Shown here: positions 18,806 to 27,566 of the stretch, in pieces
Layout: each line of letters starts with the position of its first letter
How positions within the stretch are numbered: the first letter of the stretch is position 1
NCBI GenBank assembly: GCA_015059335.1
Contig: SVAP01000005.1
Coordinates: 1 to 64,000 of the forward strand
DNA from: Bacillota bacterium
Lineage (GTDB): Bacteria; Bacillota_I; Bacilli_A; RF39; UBA660
Direction of reading: 5' to 3'
Length of the DNA stretch: 64,000 nt
Notes under the pieces: generated by a model
The model's input: the letters and a program-made list of their open reading frames with translations, nothing else
The model's database searches: none
Told to the model about the DNA's origin: nothing
Program-made: the position numbers and the translations under genes

Positions 18806-18850
18806 ATTTCACCAACTTCTGACATATTTTTACAAACTAATTATATCATA

Positions 18851-19630
18851 TTATTCAGTTATAGGAATACTAAAAGAAGATGATTTTTCATTTATCCCAT
18901 TAGAATAATATTCTGGTACTTTACCTTCAATAATTTTCATAGCAACTGGTATATTTGTTGATACAGTTATTACTTTAGATCCAAATGGTAACACAACCTG
19001 TTCACTAACAGATGCATTAATACTAACCTCTAATACAACATTATTAATACCATAATCTTGTACTTTTGTATCGATGCCACATTCAACAGAACCAACTAAA
19101 TTTAATTTAACAGGAATTTTAGGACCCAAATTTGATAAGAATGAATTTTGTGTGATTAAACCAACAGGTATTTCATAGATTATCCCCTTTTTTAAATTAT
19201 CATCACCATAATCCATAGTTACACCTTGCGGTAATTCAATCATATCAATTTTACCCTCTTCTAACCATTTTAAATTTAATTGTATAGTGTTTGTAACAGT
19301 GTTTAAAACTTTATTAACTAAATACGGATTAAAATCCACTGACTCTATTTCATTGTTATTATTTTTTTGTGTAATAATAAGTTCATCCAATGCTATCTCA
19401 CTTGCTATTTGTTTTGATACAGCTCTGTTTATTATTATCGTTGCTAACTTTTTTGTTTCCAATTCCGCATAATTTAAAAGAATTGGCATAGCCTTTTTAT
19501 TAAATAAATCAATTGTAAAAATTGAGGTTATCATCACTAAACATAGTATAACCAAAATCTTAACTAATATTATTTTTTTACCAATATTTTTAATATTTCT
19601 TGGACCTCTTAACTTCACTCTTTTTACCAT
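18851..19630 (-). CDS. yunB: Sporulation protein YunB
   Basis: ATG 19630 is chosen because AGGTGAAAAT precedes it. The 259-residue protein has an N-terminal membrane segment, then AELETKKLATIIINRAVSKQIA, the YunB signature. A region including SFLSNLGPKIPVKLNLVGSV follows, similar to YunB/SpoIIR-region proteins. In Bacillus subtilis yunB is a SigE-controlled gene needed for efficient sporulation. It is strong evidence that this organism belongs to a spore-forming lineage. Confidence 0.88.
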   Translation of the reverse strand: MVKRVKLRGPRNIKNIGKKIILVKILVILCLVMITSIFTIDLFNKKAMPILLNYAELETKKLATIIINRAVSKQIASEIALDELIITQKNNNNEIESVDFNPYLVNKVLNTVTNTIQLNLKWLEEGKIDMIELPQGVTMDYGDDNLKKGIIYEIPVGLITQNSFLSNLGPKIPVKLNLVGSVECGIDTKVQDYGINNVVLEVSINASVSEQVVLPFGSKVITVSTNIPVAMKIIEGKVPEYYSNGINEKSSSFSIPITE

Positions 19631-19678
19631 ATTTTCACCTAATAAAGTATATGAAAATAAAAAGAATAACAATCTTTT

Positions 19679-19714
19679 TTTTATTATGTGACTTTGATGA
19701 GTCACATAATAAAA
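19679..19714. repeat. 15-bp perfect inverted repeat upstream of yunB
   Basis: The arms at 19679-19693 and 19700-19714 (core ATTATGTGACT / AGTCACATAAT) surround a 6-nt spacer, about 50 bases upstream of the yunB start. Neither strand has a T run after the stem, so it does not look like a terminator. It could be an operator or a 5' mRNA hairpin. Confidence 0.6.
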
Positions 19715-19744
19715 GTTACAGATAATTAAAAATTATCTGTAACT
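19710..19744 (-). terminator. Rho-independent terminator of the secretion locus
   Basis: A 14-bp perfect stem (AGTTACAGATAATT and its complement) with a 3-nt loop is followed on the minus strand by TTTATT. It marks the end of the VirD4-like gene and of the whole locus. Confidence 0.8.
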
Positions 19745-19767
19745 ACTAAATATAACTTTTATATAAT

Positions 19768-21843
19768 TTATTCATCAGCAAAGAAGTCATCAAAGAATTG
19801 ATCATCACTAATTTCTTCTTCATCATTTTTTACATTTTCAGTAACTATTGGTTTTATTACATTACTTTCATTTGTAACATTTAATGATTGCGGATTAATT
19901 ACATTGCTATCAATTGCAGGAATGATATTTTCTCTTTCTTGTTTTTCCTTTTCAAGCTTTTCTTTTTCTCTTCTTTCTTCTTCCTCTAATTCAGCAATTT
20001 TAGCATCTATCTTTTTAACTAAATCATCAACATTAAAATCATTATCGTCTGATGGCATAGCGAATGGATTAAATGGCGCAGCAGGTATACTAGGACCTCC
20101 ACCATTTGAACCTTCTAGAATATTAAACAAATTACTTTTTTTCTTTTCTTTAACAAATTCTTTTAATTCGAATACCTCAACAGGTTTTTTATCCCTAGTA
20201 GGAAGTTCAGCCTTTGAAGTATCTTGTGGCCCCCAATTCATTTGGAATTGTGGAGTCATTTTAGTTTTAAATGGGAATTTACGAAGTCTTAATACTATCA
20301 TCTCAAACTTCTTCATTCTTTGTAAATCACTTACTGTAACCAACGGTGTAGAACTTGTTTTTTCTTTTTCTTTTGATTTAACTTCCCCACATAGTTTACT
20401 TATTTCTTCAAGAGCTTGTAACTCTGTACTTATTAAATAAATTGTATTACCACAGTTACCTCTGATAGTTTCTGCATTTTCTTTACCATAAACTTGTGTT
20501 AATTGTGCAAAGTTTTGAATAATAAAGTTAAATCTTATTTGTCTAGAACGAGCAGCAGTAATCATTGTAGTAACATCTTTTAATGGTGGCATATTAGCAA
20601 ATTCATCCAAAATGAAGTTAGTTCTAACAGGAAGTTTCCCACCATTTTCTTGAGCAACATCAATTAATGTTTCATAAACTTGTTTTAAGAATATTGTTGC
20701 AAGTGGATGATATGTTTTCTTTTCATCTTGAATTATAATGAAAACAGCAGTTTTTTGTTTTCCAATATCTTGCATATCAAAGTCACTATGACTTAACATT
20801 TCAGATAAATTTTCTTTTGATGAAAACAATTTTATTTTTTGTCTAAATACTGAAAGAATACCACCCTTAGTTTCTGTAGGCGCATTGATTGTACTAGATG
20901 CATTAATATATGCAGGTTTAGTTGGATCTTTCATATTAAAATATTCTTTTATATATGTAGAACCACCAAACTTATCTTCCCCTACTGTACTCATATAATT
21001 TATAGAATTAAGATTAATTTTATCTTCTTCTGCATCTTCAAACATACCTAATGATAATCCAGTAAAATAGTCAGCAGAAGTTTTTTCCCAGAATGGGTCA
21101 TTACTTTGACTCTTTTCATCATATAGAATATTAATTGCCAAGTCATCTAGTAATTCTGTAGATTTATCACCATTTCCACTCTTATATAATTTATATGGCA
21201 TTTGAAATGGATTCCATGCATTACCACGTTGTGGATCACGCAAATTTAATACAATAATTTTATATCCACGTTCTTTTAACATATTAGCAGTAGCATCATA
21301 AATTTCACCTTTAGGGTCGGTAATAATCATTGATTCACCTTTTTTAGCTAAAACATTAACCATTGGAAAAACAATTAATTGTGTTTTACCAGAACCAGTA
21401 GACCCTATAATAAGATTATGATACTCACCATCATCAACCCATACAGTCTTACCATCATTAATAATTGGAATACCTGCATATTCACTATCTTTTGCTGTAG
21501 GATTAACAGGCTTTAATTCCCTTTTAATTTCATCTGGTTTAGCCCATCTTGAATATCCCTTATCACTTTTAGATGTAGAAAAACCAGTACCTTTTTCTCT
21601 ATCAAAAAAGTATGATTTAACACTACCAAAAGCAACTAAAATTGCAATAATGTAAAATACCATTGTTGGTTTTAAATATTCGAAATTAGTAAACGCTGGT
21701 ATTGGATTTAATCCATGAAATGAACCAGTATTTGCTAGTGACGCAAAATTTAGTACAGCAATCGCTACTAAATATAACATCATTATTAACATTAATATAA
21801 ATATTAACCAATCCTCTTTATTAGCAGTAAACTTAAGTTTCAT
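19768..21843 (-). CDS. VirD4/TraG-family coupling protein
   Basis: ATG 21843 has GGGAGGC upstream. The 691-residue protein has two N-terminal membrane helices (about 12-35 and 60-80). The VirD4/TraG ATPase core has Walker A GSTGSGKT (about 147-154), DPKGEIY, Walker B-like NFILDEFANMPPL and AARSRQIRFNFIIQNF. The C-terminal 120 residues are a charged coil ending in an acidic tail (DDQFFDDFFADE). By family it recruits DNA or protein substrates to a type IV secretion channel. No relaxase is present nearby, so the substrate is unknown. Confidence 0.9.
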   Translation of the reverse strand: MKLKFTANKEDWLIFILMLIMMLYLVAIAVLNFASLANTGSFHGLNPIPAFTNFEYLKPTMVFYIIAILVAFGSVKSYFFDREKGTGFSTSKSDKGYSRWAKPDEIKRELKPVNPTAKDSEYAGIPIINDGKTVWVDDGEYHNLIIGSTGSGKTQLIVFPMVNVLAKKGESMIITDPKGEIYDATANMLKERGYKIIVLNLRDPQRGNAWNPFQMPYKLYKSGNGDKSTELLDDLAINILYDEKSQSNDPFWEKTSADYFTGLSLGMFEDAEEDKINLNSINYMSTVGEDKFGGSTYIKEYFNMKDPTKPAYINASSTINAPTETKGGILSVFRQKIKLFSSKENLSEMLSHSDFDMQDIGKQKTAVFIIIQDEKKTYHPLATIFLKQVYETLIDVAQENGGKLPVRTNFILDEFANMPPLKDVTTMITAARSRQIRFNFIIQNFAQLTQVYGKENAETIRGNCGNTIYLISTELQALEEISKLCGEVKSKEKEKTSSTPLVTVSDLQRMKKFEMIVLRLRKFPFKTKMTPQFQMNWGPQDTSKAELPTRDKKPVEVFELKEFVKEKKKSNLFNILEGSNGGGPSIPAAPFNPFAMPSDDNDFNVDDLVKKIDAKIAELEEEERREKEKLEKEKQERENIIPAIDSNVINPQSLNVTNESNVIKPIVTENVKNDEEEISDDQFFDDFFADE

Positions 21844-21932
21844 AAAATTGCCTCCCATAATTAAATAACAAATTCAAATATATTATATCATAAAAAATCA
21901 TAAATATTAATTAATATTTATGATTTTATTTA

Positions 21933-22646
21933 CTATATACTGATTGAGTTTTTATTTTTACGATACATAACAATTGTTATTAACAAAGTAATTGTTAATA
22001 ATGTTCCTATTCCTATTATCGAAAACAGATTATCATTTATAAAGTCCTTTATTATAATATCATATCTTTTTTTACTTTTATCAATACTAAACATAATATT
22101 TCCAGACTTACTATCTTGATTTAATATCCATGTATAAGTATTTGTTTTTTCATCATATTTTTGAGCATTATTTTCAACTACATCATTATGGAATTTAATA
22201 TTAACTTCTATATCCTCCATAAAAAATTCAAAATCCTCTTCTGACACAAAAATTGAAGGATTATATCCAGAAGTTTGTATATTTACTATATTACCATATT
22301 CTAAAAATTGTATATCCTCAAATATTGTTGTGAGTACAAACGAGTCTCTATATTTTTCCAAGGAACTGAATTTAGTTTGTATAACACCACCTGTTTTATC
22401 TTTTTCAAATATTTTTTTAATTAGTTTATAATTCTTAAAAGTACTCATTTCTTTATATTGTGAAAATTTTTGATCAGGAACTAACTTTAAATTATTATTA
22501 TATACTTCTAATGTTTTGTTGTTTTCATATAGCGTTACCGTTTCTTTTAAATTAAGGTCAGAATCTATTGTAAGGTCATATTTCGTCGAACAACCTGTTA
22601 TAAATATTAATGAAATTATAATCAATAATTTTAAATTTCTACTCAT
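21933..22646 (-). CDS. LppM-like lipoprotein with C-terminal membrane anchor
   Basis: The N-terminus has a lipobox (FITGC) and would be lipid-anchored outside the membrane. A beta-rich domain follows (YDLTIDSDLNLKETVTLYENN), of the type in DUF3153/LppM lipoproteins. A C-terminal helix (residues about 205-228) and KKN tail return it to the membrane. It lies between the triple-domain wall enzyme and the VirD4-like gene, so it is probably part of the envelope machine. 237 residues, RBS GGAGG. Confidence 0.72.
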   Translation of the reverse strand: MSRNLKLLIIISLIFITGCSTKYDLTIDSDLNLKETVTLYENNKTLEVYNNNLKLVPDQKFSQYKEMSTFKNYKLIKKIFEKDKTGGVIQTKFSSLEKYRDSFVLTTIFEDIQFLEYGNIVNIQTSGYNPSIFVSEEDFEFFMEDIEVNIKFHNDVVENNAQKYDEKTNTYTWILNQDSKSGNIMFSIDKSKKRYDIIIKDFINDNLFSIIGIGTLLTITLLITIVMYRKNKNSISI

Positions 22647-22662
22647 AATTCAGCCTCCATAA

Positions 22663-24891
22663 TTATTCAAAAATCCAAATACCATTTAAAATATTGCTAG
22701 TAACGTCTGAAATTGGATATGTTTTTGTTCTAGCTCTATTTCCAGGATCATATACTGATACATTATCTCCGCTAATACCACCAAGTACAAAATAATGTCC
22801 AGCACCACTAGGATTAAATATTCCACCTTTAACATTAACTATTATCATTTTACCTTGATTAAGTTCATCTTTTATTTTGTTTTTATAATCAGAATTAATA
22901 TATGTGCTTTTCAAACCATAATCTGACAAAAACGATTGATTAGTAAGAATATCACTTCTTGTACCTGAACCAGAAACTCTATAATCACGATAATTTGAAC
23001 AAATATTATCAGCAACCATGTTTGGAGAAATCTCTGGATTTTTCATTGAGGCAGCTATTATAGCAACTGAAGTAGGCAAACAACCACTATTGGCTATGGT
23101 AGCCTGATTACTACCCGACATATCACCAGGACAATATTGTTGTTGATAATCACCTTGATTATAATACTTACGATCATTTTTTATCATATCATTAAAAATA
23201 GAAGTACCCGCATCTATATCATCTAATATAAGTTTAGGGTCCATATATTCTATTATTTCTCCATTGGCATTAACTTTAATAACTTCAAAGTGAAGGTGTG
23301 GACCGGTTGACATTCCTGTGGAACCAACTTTTGCAATCATTTCTCCTCCAGCAACCTCATCACCAACTGTAACAAGATTTTGACTATTATGTCCATATAG
23401 AGAATGATAATCATATTTTCCATCTGCATCGATATCATGACCAATAACAATATGAAATCCATACCCCGAACTTGATTTTGCTTCTTTAATTACTTTACCG
23501 GGTGCAAACGCATATATAGGAGTACCAGCGTTAGCTCCCATATCCAACCCAGTATGACCTTTTTTTTCTTTTGTAACAGGATGAATTCTCAAACCAAAAG
23601 GGGAAGTTATAGTATATTTATCAACATCAATAGGATGTCTTAATTGTCCACTTCCAAATATACCTACACAAGTTGTACTAGACACCTTCAAGGTTTTTTC
23701 TGATAAATCATACAATTTAAATGCACTATAATGATATCCTAAAATTTCTCTATATGTTTTATCAGTAGTCCTATTTGCAGTTTGTTGTGCAAGACAAGTA
23801 CCGTCTCCTTTAGAACAAAAATTACATATTCCAAAATCTGAACAATACTGGGTCAATGCAATATTATTATTTTCGTCAACAATAAAATCATTTCTTGTTG
23901 CTTCATAGGCTTCTTCAAATCTACTTCTAGTAATTTCATTTATCTTGTTAACATCCATATACTCTTGATCCTTAGTAGATCCCAACATATATATAACATA
24001 TTTACCATCAACTTCATGCCAAACTCTATTCATTTCTCTAATTCTAGCAAGCGTATAACTCTTTGTTGCAACAAACTGAGCTTTTAATGCTTCAATATTT
24101 GTGGTATTATTTTCTGCAGCAACAACACCAAATATATAATCTTTAAATGGAATTTCTGCTATCCAAGATTGGCAATCTTCAAGTGTTCCTGTCTCACAAG
24201 ATGATGAAGCAACTTTAACCCACACATTATCTAAATTTTTTATATCAATTTCAGCGGTACCAACATCATCGTAACTACCATAACAAACTTCAGAAAATCT
24301 ATTTGATTTTGAATCACATTCAACCGAACTAGCTATAGATATCATATCATTATAGATTCGATCTTTTTCAGCATTTTTATCACTTGCATCTTTAAGTAAT
24401 TTATTGTATGGATTTGAATCCAGAAATTTATTCTTCACATACTCCTCATATTCATCCATATCACCATCTTTAATTTTTTTAACAAGTCTTTTTGCGTCAC
24501 CAAGTATTTCACCATATGGTAGATCAGCATCTGGATCTGCTTCCACATCTGGTTGTGGATCTTCAGTAGCTCCTTCAAATTCCGCATCAGGAGCTGTTTG
24601 ATAATAATACATTACAGTAGAAGTAACAAGTTTTCTATCTTCACAATCTAATCCATCTAACAATTTATAATATGACTCTTCGTATGTATTCCATCCTCTA
24701 CCTGTAAATAATCCTCCAAAGCGTTCGAAAAAGTCTCCTACTCCATTTGCTGCGTTTCCCACAAACTCCTTTGCAGCAACAATAGGTGCCATAATCACAA
24801 TAATTATTAATACAAAAAGAGCAATTTGTAAAAGAAAAGGTCCAATTATGGGTATTAATCTAATTAACAATTTTTTAATATTAGGATTCAT
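22663..24891 (-). CDS. Wall-remodelling protein with SpoIID, M23 and C39-like domains
   Basis: ATG 24891 follows GAGGAGG. The 742-residue protein has an N-terminal membrane segment (about 15-40) and an acidic linker. Residues about 215-390 resemble SpoIID/LytB (EIPFKDYIFGVVAAE, FVATKSYTLAR). An M23 endopeptidase lies at about 420-555, with HTGLDMG and the zinc motif GPHLHFE. A C39-like cysteine-peptidase domain lies at about 585-742, with GCLPTS, GHYFVLGG and YDPGN. In type IV systems of Gram-positives, wall hydrolases open the peptidoglycan for the channel. The three-domain combination is unusual. Confidence 0.85.
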   Translation of the reverse strand: MNPNIKKLLIRLIPIIGPFLLQIALFVLIIIVIMAPIVAAKEFVGNAANGVGDFFERFGGLFTGRGWNTYEESYYKLLDGLDCEDRKLVTSTVMYYYQTAPDAEFEGATEDPQPDVEADPDADLPYGEILGDAKRLVKKIKDGDMDEYEEYVKNKFLDSNPYNKLLKDASDKNAEKDRIYNDMISIASSVECDSKSNRFSEVCYGSYDDVGTAEIDIKNLDNVWVKVASSSCETGTLEDCQSWIAEIPFKDYIFGVVAAENNTTNIEALKAQFVATKSYTLARIREMNRVWHEVDGKYVIYMLGSTKDQEYMDVNKINEITRSRFEEAYEATRNDFIVDENNNIALTQYCSDFGICNFCSKGDGTCLAQQTANRTTDKTYREILGYHYSAFKLYDLSEKTLKVSSTTCVGIFGSGQLRHPIDVDKYTITSPFGLRIHPVTKEKKGHTGLDMGANAGTPIYAFAPGKVIKEAKSSSGYGFHIVIGHDIDADGKYDYHSLYGHNSQNLVTVGDEVAGGEMIAKVGSTGMSTGPHLHFEVIKVNANGEIIEYMDPKLILDDIDAGTSIFNDMIKNDRKYYNQGDYQQQYCPGDMSGSNQATIANSGCLPTSVAIIAASMKNPEISPNMVADNICSNYRDYRVSGSGTRSDILTNQSFLSDYGLKSTYINSDYKNKIKDELNQGKMIIVNVKGGIFNPSGAGHYFVLGGISGDNVSVYDPGNRARTKTYPISDVTSNILNGIWIFE

Positions 24892-24920
24892 ATTGAACCT
24901 CCTCACTACAAACTATATTA

Positions 24921-26705
24921 TTATAATCCTCCAGCACTTCCAAATGATTCTAATTCTTTTTCTGTTGGAATTATATTTATTATCATACGTCTGCTACCAC
25001 AGACAAATAATGCTTCACCTTGATTAAATCTTTTAATGTTGTCTTTTTCATTATCATTTAAATCAATTAATTTCGCTAAATCTTCAGTTGCTTGTTTCTT
25101 TAATCCCATTACTATATAGTAAGCAGCATTATCAAATATTGCTTTACCTTGAGTAATTATTGCAGGATCAGAGAAATCTGTTGGTTGTTGTGTACTTATT
25201 ATAGTACCAGTGTTATATTTTCTAGCACGTCTTTGTACTTGTGCTAAGAAATCCGCACCTAATACGTTATTACCAGCTAATAAAATATGTGCTTCATCTA
25301 CTGATAAAACAGTGTTTTTATTTTTATCTAAGCATAATCCCCATGCATATTTCAATACATTGAAGAATAATGCATTTCTAACATTATTATCAGAATTCAT
25401 CAATTCTTTTAAATTAAATATTATAAATTGAGAATCTCTTTTAATAGTTGTATGACCACCAAAATAGAATCTTAATTCTTTTACTAATGGTCTAACTTTA
25501 ATTTCAAGGTGTTCCATAATATCTCTTTCACGAGTTTTTTCGTTCATAGATAATAATCTACCTTTAATAGTTTCATATACATCAGCAAAAACTGGATAAT
25601 CTTTTGAAGTGAACTTAGAAAAATCAGTTTCAAAATCTATTCCAAATCTTTTATATGTATCTTGAACAACTTCACTAAATGTTGTTAATACATCTTCAGT
25701 AATATCTGGAGAATAATATCTCATAAACGCTTTTAAAAATTGTAACGTTTTTGTTAATACTGTGTATCCTAATCCTTGTGATAATTCTTCTTCATCAGCA
25801 TCAACAACAACTTCAAGTGGATTTATCATACCAAATTGACCACCTTTTCCAAGGTCAATCATATCTGCACCAAATGCTTTACCCATATCTCCTAATTCAT
25901 CTTCTGGATCTATCGCAACAATTTGTGCATCATTTCTAATATGAGATCTAAGTATAATCTTAGCAGTTGTACTCTTACCACTACCAGATGTACCTAAAAT
26001 AATCATATTGGCATTATTTCTATTATGCTCTTTTTTAATTTGATATAAGAATTGATTAAATAAAATAACCCCACCAGAGAAATCTACCCCTAATAAACAA
26101 GATAATCCAGGGTCTTTTATACTATCAAATATAAATGGATACATAGCTGCCATAGTAACAGATGGAATTGGTGTACCAATTCTTTGTTCTATATCTTGAT
26201 TTGGGAAAATAGGAAGAATTGATTTTAACACTTTTTCTTGTTCAAATCTAAGTGATATAGCTCTCATCTCCATAGCTTCAAGATAGTTTTTAACTTGAAC
26301 TTTTTTAGTTTCTAATGCTTCTTTAGAATCTGCAGTTATCATAATGTGCATTTGAAAATCAAAAATTCTTGCTTGAGAAGCAGCCAACATTTGAATAAAA
26401 TATTCTAATGAATCAATATCTTGTCTAATTCTTTCTTGAATAGTTTTATCATTTTCCTCTTGATATCTTTGTTTTAAATCAGCAATTTCTTTATTTAACA
26501 TTTTTGTTATTACTGAAAAAGGAAGCGGTATATGCTTAATAACCATTTTTATTCCAGACATATTTGTCAAATTAGCTAAATATCCTGGATGTATAAATTT
26601 AGGATATGATACAACAGTCATTATAGTTGCATACTTATCACTAATAATAAAATCCCCTGCATTAAATTGTAAGCCCTTAGGCGCTAATTCACTTTTTAAT
26701 TTCAT
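24921..26705 (-). CDS. VirB4-like secretion ATPase, C-terminal ATPase part
   Basis: The 594-residue protein has the VirB4/TraE core: Walker A GTSGSGKST (about 238-246), IDPEDELGDMG, Walker B VLSVDEAHILL, QVQRRARKYNTGTIISTQQ. The region before residue 220 is a partial VirB4 N-terminal half. The remaining N-terminal sequence is encoded by the preceding gene, overlapping by 4 bases (ATGA). It powers the type IV channel at the inner face of the membrane. Confidence 0.9.
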   Translation of the reverse strand: MKLKSELAPKGLQFNAGDFIISDKYATIMTVVSYPKFIHPGYLANLTNMSGIKMVIKHIPLPFSVITKMLNKEIADLKQRYQEENDKTIQERIRQDIDSLEYFIQMLAASQARIFDFQMHIMITADSKEALETKKVQVKNYLEAMEMRAISLRFEQEKVLKSILPIFPNQDIEQRIGTPIPSVTMAAMYPFIFDSIKDPGLSCLLGVDFSGGVILFNQFLYQIKKEHNRNNANMIILGTSGSGKSTTAKIILRSHIRNDAQIVAIDPEDELGDMGKAFGADMIDLGKGGQFGMINPLEVVVDADEEELSQGLGYTVLTKTLQFLKAFMRYYSPDITEDVLTTFSEVVQDTYKRFGIDFETDFSKFTSKDYPVFADVYETIKGRLLSMNEKTRERDIMEHLEIKVRPLVKELRFYFGGHTTIKRDSQFIIFNLKELMNSDNNVRNALFFNVLKYAWGLCLDKNKNTVLSVDEAHILLAGNNVLGADFLAQVQRRARKYNTGTIISTQQPTDFSDPAIITQGKAIFDNAAYYIVMGLKKQATEDLAKLIDLNDNEKDNIKRFNQGEALFVCGSRRMIINIIPTEKELESFGSAGGL

Positions 26706-27247
26706 CCTGGCATCACAGCTCCAAATCTAGTGGTTTGTCCACCATTTAAGAAGTTTTCTAATAAAACTCTCAAATCATCATTAGAAGTTTGAGCAGCACT
26801 CAAACCACAACCTGCTAAATGATTAATTAATAATCTTATTCTTTTTTGAATAACATCATCGTTAGTTTCTCTAAATAATAGATAATATTCTGTATCAACT
26901 ACATTATTTGAAACATACATATTAGCTTTATTAATATCTTCCATAATTAACTTTCTTACATGTTGTTTTTGTGTTTGATTATACAAAAGTTGTAATTGTG
27001 ATAAGTATAATGAAATATCTACAGGTCTATCAGCGGAAACAATCCAAAATTCAAAATCAAGAAGATTATATAAATTTTTAAGTGAAATCAATGCTGCATC
27101 TTGACTTGATTGATCTAGGATAAAAATATTTCTAGGATTTATTTTTACTCCTGTAACTTTCCATTTATTATCTAGTATTATCATTCCATTCATTATAGAA
27201 TTAATAGGTAACCAATCTTCTGTATACTTACTGCTTGTTGTCGCCAT
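26702..27247 (-). CDS. VirB4 N-terminal-domain-like protein
   Basis: Here the ATG at 27247 is used; a GTG at 27256, with AAAGG five bases upstream, is the alternative. The 181-residue product (GMIILDNKWKVTGVKINPRNIFILDQSS, YNLLDFEFWIVSADRPVDISLY) looks like the first part of VirB4-family proteins, which in relatives precedes the ATPase domain on the same chain. It overlaps the next gene by 4 bases and the previous PrgI-like gene by about 20. I infer that VirB4 is split into two coupled subunits. Confidence 0.65.
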   Translation of the reverse strand: MATTSSKYTEDWLPINSIMNGMIILDNKWKVTGVKINPRNIFILDQSSQDAALISLKNLYNLLDFEFWIVSADRPVDISLYLSQLQLLYNQTQKQHVRKLIMEDINKANMYVSNNVVDTEYYLLFRETNDDVIQKRIRLLINHLAGCGLSAAQTSNDDLRVLLENFLNGGQTTRFGAVMPG

Positions 27248-27548
27248 TAGTAACACACCAACCTTTCCATATATAATTTCTTCTATTATTTATAAATGTA
27301 TATAAACTAGTTATAAAAACTAATACATTATGATAATTAGGTATTGGTGCGACTAATAACGCACCAATAGCAGCAGGAGCCAGTATAGCAATTGTTTGTC
27401 CTAAACTACCTGTTCCAATTATCAATAATAATATAAATGATACTCCTAAACCTACCCCAAATATAATTAAATCTACCATTCTAAAATAGTTGAGAATTAA
27501 CTGACCCCTTTTAGAATTCGCCGGAATTAAATATCCTCCACTCAACAT
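27228..27548 (-). CDS. PrgI/VirB3-like membrane protein
   Basis: The 106-residue protein has two adjacent membrane helices (about 25-47 and 50-72) and ends in a soluble tail (YTFINNRRNYIWKGW). Size, topology and position directly before the VirB4-like genes match the PrgI family of Gram-positive conjugation systems, the counterpart of VirB3. It overlaps the next gene. Confidence 0.75.
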   Translation of the reverse strand: MLSGGYLIPANSKRGQLILNYFRMVDLIIFGVGLGVSFILLLIIGTGSLGQTIAILAPAAIGALLVAPIPNYHNVLVFITSLYTFINNRRNYIWKGWCVTNGDNKQ

Positions 27549-27566
27549 ATAATCACACCCTTTTTA

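Noticed and set aside
19679-19714. Terminator for yunB-side transcription
   Set aside because: Neither strand has a T run after the stem; the terminator is the adjacent hairpin at 19710-19744.
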